The notes under the pieces were generated by a model, which was given only the letters and a program-made list of their open reading frames with translations, made no database searches and was not told the origin of the DNA. A DNA stretch of 64,000 bases from a virus. Shown here piece by piece: positions 7,310 to 14,441 of this stretch. Each line of letters begins with the position of its first letter. Position 1 is the stretch's first letter. The stretch covers positions 268,731-332,730 of the IMG/VR virus record IMGVR_UViG_3300024999_000030. One strand, given 5' to 3'. The translations under genes were made by a program, and so were the position numbers.

Positions 7310-8618
7310 TACAAAAGATGAAATCAGTTTATCTAACGAAGAATTTTCTACTATAGCTAGAGGATTAGATTCTCATCACGCTGTATTTTCTACTTTGTGG
7401 AATTTAGGGAAACCAACATTCACAAACTTAACAGATACAGCAATGGTGTCTTTTGAAGACAACAATGAAAACCGTGTTAACTTTTATTTTAATCCTTCCT
7501 TTTGGAATGAGCTAACAGAATATGAAAGGAATTTTGTAATATGTCATGAATGTCTCCATGTTATTCTTGGGCATGGAGCAAGATTAAAATCTTTATTGAA
7601 TGGTAAATCTAATGCTAGTATAGCTGCGAATGCTAATATAGCTGCGGATATAGTAGTTAATCATATGCTTACTGGGTCTATGGGATTTGATAGAACTAAG
7701 TTAGTTAAACTAAATAAGAATGGATGTTGGGTCGATATAGTTTTTAAAGAAACAGATAAGATTGAAAAGGATAGGTGTCTAGAATATTATTATAACCTTC
7801 TAAATAAATTAGATGAACAAAGTGAAAAAACAACCATAGACGATCATTCTAATCTTAGTGGAACCAATATAGACGGATCAAATAATAATCTTATTGAAGA
7901 TTTAGTAGACGATGTCATCAGGGATTTAAGCCAGGATGATATGAAGTCATTCTCTGATATGGTAGGCCAAAATAAAGAAGAGTCTAATTCTCAACAGCGC
8001 GGAACTATTGCTGGTAATATTACTCAAGTTATAAAACTTACAAAAGTAATTACCAAAAAGAAATGGGAAACAGTTATTAATAAATGGGCACAAAAACAAA
8101 TTAAAGATTCTAATAAAGACCACGAACAATGGGCTAGAACCAACAGAAGATTTAATGAGATATCTTTACTTTCAAATCTATTTCTTCCATCCGAAATGGA
8201 AGTGGATGAGAGGGAACAAGAAGAAACTAAGATAAAAGTTGTATTCTTTCAGGACACCTCTGGATCTTGCCGGGGGTTTGCTAAGAGATTTTTTACTGCA
8301 GCCGCCAGTCTTCCTAAAGATAAATTTGATATAGATCTTTATTGTTTCGATACTCAAGTATATAAAACATCTTTGGAAAGCGGTAAACTTTATGGTTTTG
8401 GCGGAACGTCTTTTTCGATATTAGAAAGTTATGTTTGGAATAATATAGCTCAGCGCGATGAAAAGAAATATCCCAAAGCTATTTTTGTAATTACAGATGG
8501 ATATGGAGATAATATTAATCCGAGAATACCTAAGAAATGGTATTGGTTTTTGTCTTCGTCTTATAGAAGTTGTATATCAAATAAGTGTAATATTTTCAAA
8601 TTATCTGATTTTGAATGA
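7302..8618 (+). CDS. DUF2201-type HExxH putative metallopeptidase with VWA domain
   Basis: A 438-residue protein. An N-terminal metallopeptidase-like domain carries HECLH (HExxH, residues 82-86) with GHG shortly after. A low-complexity Asp/Asn/Ser linker near residues 170-220 joins it to a C-terminal von Willebrand A-like domain. The VWA MIDAS motif DxSxS is DTSGS at residues 318-322, and a later metal-loop Asp lies in VITDGYGD. This layout matches DUF2201/VWA-like proteins that pair with MoxR ATPases, and the AAA+ gene directly precedes it with an 8-base overlap. The pair probably forms an ATP-driven remodelling or protease complex; that is inference. The last codons abut the bS21 promoter. 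Confidence 0.82.
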   Translation: MFNTKDEISLSNEEFSTIARGLDSHHAVFSTLWNLGKPTFTNLTDTAMVSFEDNNENRVNFYFNPSFWNELTEYERNFVICHECLHVILGHGARLKSLLNGKSNASIAANANIAADIVVNHMLTGSMGFDRTKLVKLNKNGCWVDIVFKETDKIEKDRCLEYYYNLLNKLDEQSEKTTIDDHSNLSGTNIDGSNNNLIEDLVDDVIRDLSQDDMKSFSDMVGQNKEESNSQQRGTIAGNITQVIKLTKVITKKKWETVINKWAQKQIKDSNKDHEQWARTNRRFNEISLLSNLFLPSEMEVDEREQEETKIKVVFFQDTSGSCRGFAKRFFTAAASLPKDKFDIDLYCFDTQVYKTSLESGKLYGFGGTSFSILESYVWNNIAQRDEKKYPKAIFVITDGYGDNINPRIPKKWYWFLSSSYRSCISNKCNIFKLSDFE

Positions 8619-8619
8619 T

Positions 8620-8648
8620 TTGACTTTTTAACATAATAATCTTATATT
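8620..8648 (+). promoter_or_regulatory. TTGACT-N17-TATATT promoter for bS21
   Basis: TTGACT at 8620-8625 and TATATT at 8643-8648, spaced 17 bases. The predicted transcript would start about 15 bases before the ATG at 8670, just leaving room for the AGGAGGAG ribosome site, so the leader is very short. Confidence 0.8.
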
Positions 8649-8669
8649 ATATAGGAGGAGTAAAAAGAT

Positions 8670-8891
8670 ATGGCTAAAGTGTATGTAAGAGATGGTGAGC
8701 CGATTGATAGAGCGTTAAAGCGTTTTACTAATGCAGTATCTAAAGATGGGATTCTTCGTGAGCTTAAGATGAGGGAATATTTTCTCACTGCAACTCAAAA
8801 GAAGAGAATTAAAAAAGAAGAAGCTAGAAAACGTTTCATGAAAAATCTTAAAAAGAAGTTTTCTAAGGAAGACTCACTAAGTAAACGCTAA
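8670..8891 (+). CDS. rpsU: Ribosomal protein bS21 homologue
   Basis: A 73-residue basic protein with the full bS21 pattern: KVYVRDGEPIDRALKRF at the N-terminus, the KDGILRELKMREYF helix, and a Lys/Arg-rich C-terminal tail. The length is normal for bacterial S21. In bacteria bS21 sits near the anti-Shine-Dalgarno end of 16S rRNA and helps translation initiation. Phage-encoded bS21 is known from several large phages and is thought to favour phage mRNAs on host ribosomes. It has a dedicated promoter and an AGGAGGAG ribosome site. Its stop overlaps the next start by one base (TAATG). Confidence 0.92.
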   Translation: MAKVYVRDGEPIDRALKRFTNAVSKDGILRELKMREYFLTATQKKRIKKEEARKRFMKNLKKKFSKEDSLSKR

Positions 8892-9064
8892 TGGTTGATA
8901 ATCATATTGACGAAGTCAAACTTAAATTTGCTAATATAAGACAGGCTATCAAAAACTTACCAATCGATGAAGAAGTTAAGGAACAGCTAAATAAAATTTT
9001 ATTTTCTCAGCTAAGGACAATCATAGCATATGTCGGATCAACCGAAGAAAAGCAAACTAGATAA
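8891..9064 (+). CDS. Small hypothetical protein, 57 aa
   Basis: A short gene whose ATG overlaps the bS21 stop codon (TAATG), so it is likely translated by re-initiation. It is predicted to be almost wholly helical: acidic at the start (MVDNHIDEVKLKF), then an amphipathic stretch (AIKNLPIDEEVKEQL) and a short basic tail. It overlaps the next gene by 35 bases in another frame. Tight coupling to bS21 and the primase zinc-finger gene supports it being real, but nothing indicates a function. Confidence 0.55.
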   Translation: MVDNHIDEVKLKFANIRQAIKNLPIDEEVKEQLNKILFSQLRTIIAYVGSTEEKQTR

Positions 9065-9695
9065 AAAATTAGTAGACGAAATAAAAAAAGAAACAGATAT
9101 CCTCAAGCTTGTAGAAGACTTGGGGCTTAGTGTTATTAAGTCTGCGGGTGATCGATGGATTACCCATTGTTTATTTCATGACGAACGGACTCCCAGTATG
9201 ACCCTATACAGGGAGTCAAATAGTTTTTATTGTTATGGGTGCACAGAAAGTGGTGATGTAATATCTTTACTGCAAAAAGCAAAGAACCTCTCATTTATGA
9301 ATGCTGTTAAATTTTTAGCCGAGAGAGGCGGCATAGATTTAGAATTCTCTAAAAAAGCCACGTTCAATTGGGACGGATACGGCGAATACTCTGAAGAGCC
9401 CGGTACCGCGCTCGACTACGAAGACATGTTTACTTTTGTTGCCATAGAAACTCGCAAGCTCATACAGCAAATCAAACAGACTTTCACAGAAGAATCTGTG
9501 GAGTTTAGCGAGGCTATGTCTTCGATGGAGAGTATTTACCAGAAGTTTGACAACGCCGATATGATTGGTGTAAAGACGATGGCACTCTCTCAGCTTGAAG
9601 ACTTAGCAAACGAGCTAAGGGAGATATTAAATGAAAGTGGGAGTAATCGGGGACATTCACCTCGGGGCATCGTATCACTTCGGACACACTCTTAA
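9030..9695 (+). CDS. Stand-alone primase zinc-finger (CHC2) protein
   Basis: Residues 10-105 match the zinc-binding domain of DnaG-type primases: DILKLVEDLGL, then C47-x2-H50 within HCLFHDERTPS and C68-x2-C71 within FYCYGCTESGDVI, followed by a helix ending FLAERGGIDL. In DnaG this domain reads the template for initiation. No TOPRIM or helicase-binding domain follows. The last ~115 residues are an unknown, acidic helical region. A separate TOPRIM primase gene lies at 31513, so the two proteins probably act together. The 3' end overlaps the SbcD-like gene by 65 bases, so the final residues are read in two frames. The domain call is firm; the partnership is inference. Confidence 0.85.
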   Translation: MSDQPKKSKLDKKLVDEIKKETDILKLVEDLGLSVIKSAGDRWITHCLFHDERTPSMTLYRESNSFYCYGCTESGDVISLLQKAKNLSFMNAVKFLAERGGIDLEFSKKATFNWDGYGEYSEEPGTALDYEDMFTFVAIETRKLIQQIKQTFTEESVEFSEAMSSMESIYQKFDNADMIGVKTMALSQLEDLANELREILNESGSNRGHSPRGIVSLRTHS

Positions 9696-10812
9696 AGATG
9701 GACTTAATTCCAGATTAACGGATTTCCGAAAAACTTTGGCGTTTTGTATCGATAAGGCTGGTGAGTTTGAAGCGAAGATAGTGGTTCTTGCAGGTGACTT
9801 ATTTAGAAATTCTAAACCAGGAACATTTGAACAAGATGCTTTGTGGGAAGAATTAAAACGTGGATACAAAGTGTATGGAATACAATATGTTATCGTGGCG
9901 GGTAATCATGATATGCCATCATATTGTCGTAAAACAATTAGCACCGTAGCTCACAACATCAATGATAATAGTTATATTACAGCTGTTGATACAATCCAAT
10001 CAATTGATTTTATAGATGACTTTAGTATTGTTGCTATTCCATTTTATAACAAAGTAACTGAAAAAATGAGTAGTACAGAAGATGTATTAGCAAAAATAAA
10101 ATCAGAGTTATCTATTTTAAAAACAAACAAGAAAACATTAGCAATATGGCATTGTATCTCAGAGGGAACTATGTTGGGTGATTTTGTTGGTATGGAAGTT
10201 GATGCCCTCAATGAACCAGTAATTCCACTAACCCTTAGTAAACAATACGATATTTCTGTCTTTGGACATGTGCATAGACATAGTGTTATAGCGAAGGGAA
10301 AGAAGTTTGTAATTAATATTGGATCCATGGAAGTTAATGATTTTACTGATTCAGATCAAAATAAGTGGATGATATTATTAGATACGACAGACATGAAACC
10401 ACAGTTTGTTCAGCTTCCAGTAATTAAAGCAACCACTTTACATCTTACATCTTTTGCTTCTATTCTTCCAGATATGGAAGAAACAATTAAAAAAGAGGAC
10501 GTAGAAAATAAAATAGTTAGAATTATAATAGAAACTAATGAAGACGCCCTTAGAACATATAGTGAACAGTTAGCTAAAGAACACATAGAGACACAATTAG
10601 GTGCATATAAATATATGGGGGCTACATTTAAAATAAAATCAGAAGATGAAAAAAATATCAATGTAGATGTTTCTTCGACCCTATCTGCTAGTGGCTCTAT
10701 ATTGTCTCACATAAGAACGTTCTTGGAGGGCCATGATAAAGAACTTATTGATGAGACTATTTCTTATGTTAAAGGCATCCTATCTCAAATTGAAACTCTA
10801 AACGAGGACTAA
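9631..10812 (+). CDS. sbcD: SbcD/Mre11-like nuclease subunit (T4 gp47-like)
   Basis: A 393-residue calcineurin-type metallophosphoesterase. The metal motifs occur in order: GDIHLG (D8, H10), LAGDLF, GNHDMPS, WHCIS and GHVHRH. This is the standard Mre11/SbcD/gp47 set for double-strand-end processing. The C-terminal part with VRIIIETNEDALRTY is the likely capping and SbcC-contact region. SbcC follows after one intergenic base, the usual operon arrangement. The complex trims DNA ends and hairpins in replication and recombination. The start overlaps the primase zinc-finger gene by 65 bases but has a good ribosome site (GGGAG) and begins exactly at the MKVGVIGDIH strand. Confidence 0.92.
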   Translation: MKVGVIGDIHLGASYHFGHTLKDGLNSRLTDFRKTLAFCIDKAGEFEAKIVVLAGDLFRNSKPGTFEQDALWEELKRGYKVYGIQYVIVAGNHDMPSYCRKTISTVAHNINDNSYITAVDTIQSIDFIDDFSIVAIPFYNKVTEKMSSTEDVLAKIKSELSILKTNKKTLAIWHCISEGTMLGDFVGMEVDALNEPVIPLTLSKQYDISVFGHVHRHSVIAKGKKFVINIGSMEVNDFTDSDQNKWMILLDTTDMKPQFVQLPVIKATTLHLTSFASILPDMEETIKKEDVENKIVRIIIETNEDALRTYSEQLAKEHIETQLGAYKYMGATFKIKSEDEKNINVDVSSTLSASGSILSHIRTFLEGHDKELIDETISYVKGILSQIETLNED

Positions 10813-10813
10813 C

Positions 10814-12964
10814 ATGAGACTAATATATCTTGAAATGACAGACTTTATGGCCTATCACCAGCAAAAAATAACATTCAATGAAAACGGATGCTATGTTATT
10901 TTAGGCAGGAATGTAGACCGATATGGAAAATCAAACGGCGTGGGTAAGAGTGCCATCTTTGTGGCTATCTATGCCGCATTATATAATCAGATTCGTGGTA
11001 AAACTTTAGCTCAGGCTATTCACGCAGGTGCAAAGGGATATAAACTTGAGTTGGTATTACAATCTACAGATGGAACATATTATCAGATTCTTAGAAGTCG
11101 TAGAAAGGATGGAACTTCTACAACATTTTTATTTTCGGATAAAACTGGGGAGTTCAAAGAAGACATAAGAATAGACTTAACGTGCCACGATCAAGATGAT
11201 ACACAAGAAAGAATAAATTCTTTATTAAAAATGAATGCAAAGTCTTTTAGTCATTCAGTATATTTTAAAGAGGATATGGCCTCAGCTTTTGCAAGGGCTA
11301 AAAAGGGAGAAAGATTTGAACTAATAAAAAATTCATTACAGATCGATCAATATGATAAGATAGTTAAAATAGCTAAGGTTGAATTAGATAAAATCAATAT
11401 CAGCGTGTCAGAAATATCAAGTTATGTTGTTGCTGCTGAATCTGGTTTAGCTGATATAGATAATAAACTCATTCAACAAAACATCCACAAAAACGATTTA
11501 GATACATATTATGCTAGCCTTTCAGAAATAGATTCTAAGTTAGCTGAAATTGCTGCTATAAAAATTGGAGTATCTGATTTAGAACAAATGAGGGTGACAT
11601 GTACTAATAAAGTAAAAGCAGCTCAAACAAATTTAGAATCCTCAAATAATAGATTCAATGATTTAAATAGAAAAATTAATGAAGCCAATATTAAATTAGA
11701 AGAATATAGAGGGGACCTTGCTAAACTTAGAATACATTATAAGACATTGTTTGATAATAAGAAAACTATTTCAATTCTTCCAGATGAAGAAGTTTCTAAA
11801 TTAAATGAAGCAATTGCAGTATGTAAGGCTGATATCAAACAGAATCAGGGGACAATAGAATCTTCCAATGAAATGATTATAGCTTTAGGAAAAACCAAAG
11901 GAACCTGTTGCCCTACATGTACAAGTACATTAGATAATAAAAAAAGAAATATACTGATTGATATTGCTAATAAAAATATAGAATCAGCTCATATGTCAAA
12001 TGCAGTTTCAAATAAGAAAATGAATGACTATAACATATTAATTCACGGCAACAATATAAATCTTGGTAAACTTAATGATACTATTAAACAACTTGATCAA
12101 CTCACTGCAAAAGGTAATTCCATTAAAGAAGCCGGAGAGGGATTAAAGAGTATTATATCTTCCCTTCAACCAGAATTAAATGTGGCAGCAAAGCATGTTC
12201 AAGATTATACAGAACAACTTACAAATGCTACAATTGAGTCGACGGGTGTTGAACAACAAATATCTTTAAAATATGACGATAAGATAGAATCACTTTTAAG
12301 TACACAGAAGCAGGAACTACTATCTCACATAGCCACTAGCAATCAAAAGATGGGTATTCTTGTGGAGTCTATTAGGGGTATTAGGGAATCCACTAAAGAC
12401 ATTGGTGCCAAGCAAGAAGCTTTATCAGCATTAAACACAAAGAAAATTGTTGTGGAAAATGTAATCGATAGTTGTTCTAAGAAAGGAGGTATACCATCCA
12501 TACTAATTGGTCAAGCATTAAAAGAAATTGAAAAATATGCGAATCAAGCTTTATCAAGTTTTGATGATTATGATACTTTATCTATTAAGTTTATAACATC
12601 TAAACCAGATGAAATAGACATTATGGTTAGAAAGGACCCAGAGTCTGACTTCAGAGAGTTTGATACATTTTCTGGAGCCGAAAGGTTTATTGTTTCATTT
12701 GCGATAAGAATGGCTATGTCTGAAATTCTATCACATAAATATGGCTCAGACCTTAAATTTATTTTATTAGATGAGGCAGGAACAGCTTTAGATGAATACA
12801 ACATGGGTTTGTTTGCTAATATGCTTAAGAGAATGTCTACAGATAAGTTAGTGTTATGTATCACACACCAAAGAGAGCTTAAAGATCATATTCCACAAAC
12901 GATTTTAGTTAAAAGAAGTGGGGGTAAATCAGAGATAGTGGTCAACAATAAGGAGGAAGTTTAA
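10814..12964 (+). CDS. sbcC: SbcC/Rad50-like ATPase subunit (T4 gp46-like)
   Basis: A 716-residue SMC-like ATPase. The N-terminal Walker A is the extended form ending SNGVGKS (residues 40-46). Long coiled coils flank a zinc hook CPTC at residues 366-369, preceded by an extra Cys. The C-terminal ABC signature is FSGAERFIVSFAIRMA and the Walker B is FILLDEAGTALDE, followed by the D-loop and an ITHQRE switch-like His. The length is close to phage gp46 proteins and shorter than E. coli SbcC because of shorter coils. It pairs with the SbcD-like protein encoded immediately upstream. All catalytic motifs are intact. Confidence 0.93.
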   Translation: MRLIYLEMTDFMAYHQQKITFNENGCYVILGRNVDRYGKSNGVGKSAIFVAIYAALYNQIRGKTLAQAIHAGAKGYKLELVLQSTDGTYYQILRSRRKDGTSTTFLFSDKTGEFKEDIRIDLTCHDQDDTQERINSLLKMNAKSFSHSVYFKEDMASAFARAKKGERFELIKNSLQIDQYDKIVKIAKVELDKINISVSEISSYVVAAESGLADIDNKLIQQNIHKNDLDTYYASLSEIDSKLAEIAAIKIGVSDLEQMRVTCTNKVKAAQTNLESSNNRFNDLNRKINEANIKLEEYRGDLAKLRIHYKTLFDNKKTISILPDEEVSKLNEAIAVCKADIKQNQGTIESSNEMIIALGKTKGTCCPTCTSTLDNKKRNILIDIANKNIESAHMSNAVSNKKMNDYNILIHGNNINLGKLNDTIKQLDQLTAKGNSIKEAGEGLKSIISSLQPELNVAAKHVQDYTEQLTNATIESTGVEQQISLKYDDKIESLLSTQKQELLSHIATSNQKMGILVESIRGIRESTKDIGAKQEALSALNTKKIVVENVIDSCSKKGGIPSILIGQALKEIEKYANQALSSFDDYDTLSIKFITSKPDEIDIMVRKDPESDFREFDTFSGAERFIVSFAIRMAMSEILSHKYGSDLKFILLDEAGTALDEYNMGLFANMLKRMSTDKLVLCITHQRELKDHIPQTILVKRSGGKSEIVVNNKEEV

Positions 12965-12993
12965 TTGACTATTAATAAAGTTTCCTCCATATG
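12965..12993 (+). promoter_or_regulatory. Composite promoter: TTGACT overlapping CTATTAATA
   Basis: TTGACT at 12965-12970 is followed 17 bases later by CATATG (12988-12993), two changes from TATATT. Overlapping it is CTATTAATA at 12969-12977, a copy of the second recurring motif, 43 bases before the next ATG. GGAGGAA in the end of sbcC can also pair with TTCCTCC at 12981-12987 around this site. Either promoter class could drive the 13021 gene. Confidence 0.4.
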
Positions 12994-13020
12994 GCGTATC
13001 ACTATGCCTGAGGAGATACT

Positions 13021-13629
13021 ATGACAATCTATATTTCTAGAATCCCTCTTACTGATGAAGAGATAGAAGAGAGAAGGACAGAAGAGGCCGCGTTAGCGGG
13101 GGTAAGAAGCCAGCACTGTGCTTGTGCTTCTCCTAAACCAGATGCCTGTGATGTAGCTTATGACGCCTGTGGAACCCCATTGTATACGATTACCGCTACC
13201 GAAAGAGATCCATATTACATAGATGATTTAGCTAAAGCAGTTCAAAATGGAAATGGCAGAAATACAATCAGAGTTACTGTAGATGGAAACATTCCCATTA
13301 TTAGAAATGTGGGGCACAAAGGATTTGTTTATCCAGGATATGACGGCATTCCAGATAGTGTTAGGAGTGATCACGCATTTAGATATTTAGCAGACGAGCC
13401 TGTAAACGTAGTGTCCACAATACCACAATACGACGGACTTAAGAGAGTGGTTGGGGTGATAGAAAGATCACAAGAATTTGCTAGGTGGTTTATTATTGAA
13501 TCAGAAATTCAAAGCACACCACCTCCAGCTAGATTAACACCCGCGTATTTCCCAAGAGGGAGAGGAGCAGCACCGTGGTGGAAGACCCAGTATCCTAACG
13601 GGTCACCGTCATCGGGCACAACAACATGA
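13021..13629 (+). CDS. hypothetical protein, 202 aa
   Basis: Not recognised. The ATG is preceded by GAGGAG. A Cys-rich segment near residues 37-52 (CACASPKPDACDVAYDAC) could bind metal or form disulphides. A strand-rich middle follows (NTIRVTVDGNIPIIRNV), and the C-terminal 35 residues are Pro/Gly/Arg-rich and probably disordered. Lysine content is lower than in neighbouring proteins. It sits between SbcC and a Cas4-like nuclease with a 4-base overlap to the latter, and may contribute to DNA processing or be a virion protein. No function is assigned. Confidence 0.65.
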   Translation: MTIYISRIPLTDEEIEERRTEEAALAGVRSQHCACASPKPDACDVAYDACGTPLYTITATERDPYYIDDLAKAVQNGNGRNTIRVTVDGNIPIIRNVGHKGFVYPGYDGIPDSVRSDHAFRYLADEPVNVVSTIPQYDGLKRVVGVIERSQEFARWFIIESEIQSTPPPARLTPAYFPRGRGAAPWWKTQYPNGSPSSGTTT

Positions 13630-14441
13630 TTGATAAAATTAAGAAAGAAAGATTATCATACTCAAAGATAGATTGTTATAAACAATGTCCTTTTAAATAT
13701 AAAAAGATACACATTGATAAGGATGTACCATTTAAAGAATCTATTGCCGTTAGATATGGACAATTTTTACATGGTATTCTTGAGGACTTAGGTAAGGCAA
13801 TCAAGGACAATGATAATGAGTTTCCAGATAATGTAAATGATATAGTATCTAAGTCTTGGAAAAAATATAAGTCGGCACAGAAGATTTTTGATGGTGCATT
13901 AATTAAAGAGGCTGTAGATATCATACATAACGTTGGTAAAAAATTTAGAGCTACGCCTGATGAAAAAATAGTTGAAGTCGAAAAATCATTCAAAATGGAT
14001 TTGGATGATAAATATTATATCCAGGGTAAAATTGATCAGGTTCTTAAAGTGGGAGATAGGTATTTAATTAGGGATTATAAAACAAATGCAGATACTAAAT
14101 ACTTATTAGCTGATCAATTACAACTTAAAATATATGCTATGGCATATAGTAGATTAAATAATATCCCGGCAGATAAGATTGATTGCAGTTATCTTATGTT
14201 AAGAATTGATTGCCAGGAACCTAAATCTAGTTTTGAACAAAAAGATATCGATGAAACAGAAATTTATTTAAAAACAATTATTAGGGAAATGGAAGTATCT
14301 AGATCCACAGGGACATATAAATGTGTAACTGGGGGTTTATGTCCATGGTGTCCTGTATTTGAAAACTGTCCTACAGCTAGTAAAAATCCTAGGTTCTTAA
14401 CTAAGCGAGCTGAATTAAGGAGCCTTGGTAAGGTAGATTAA
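13626..14441 (+). CDS. PD-(D/E)XK nuclease of the Cas4/RecB type with Fe-S cysteines
   Basis: A 271-residue nuclease. LSYSKIDCYKQCPFKYK is the typical N-terminal segment with a cluster Cys. The active-site core is IQGKIDQVLKVGDRYLIRDYKTN, giving the D-x(n)-D-x-K pattern, followed by the QLQLKIYAMAY helix that matches motif QxxxY. Three more Cys (CPWCPVFENC) near the C-terminus complete a likely 4Fe-4S site as in Cas4 and AddB. Such enzymes are 5'-3' exonucleases. With SbcCD just upstream, it probably resects DNA ends for RecA-mediated recombination. No cas1 or cas2 is nearby, so a CRISPR role is not supported. Confidence 0.85.
   Translation: MIDKIKKERLSYSKIDCYKQCPFKYKKIHIDKDVPFKESIAVRYGQFLHGILEDLGKAIKDNDNEFPDNVNDIVSKSWKKYKSAQKIFDGALIKEAVDIIHNVGKKFRATPDEKIVEVEKSFKMDLDDKYYIQGKIDQVLKVGDRYLIRDYKTNADTKYLLADQLQLKIYAMAYSRLNNIPADKIDCSYLMLRIDCQEPKSSFEQKDIDETEIYLKTIIREMEVSRSTGTYKCVTGGLCPWCPVFENCPTASKNPRFLTKRAELRSLGKVD

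Noticed and set aside
13626-14441. CRISPR Cas4 or adaptation module
   Set aside because: No cas1, cas2 or repeats nearby; the neighbours are SbcC and SbcD, which fits DNA-end resection.
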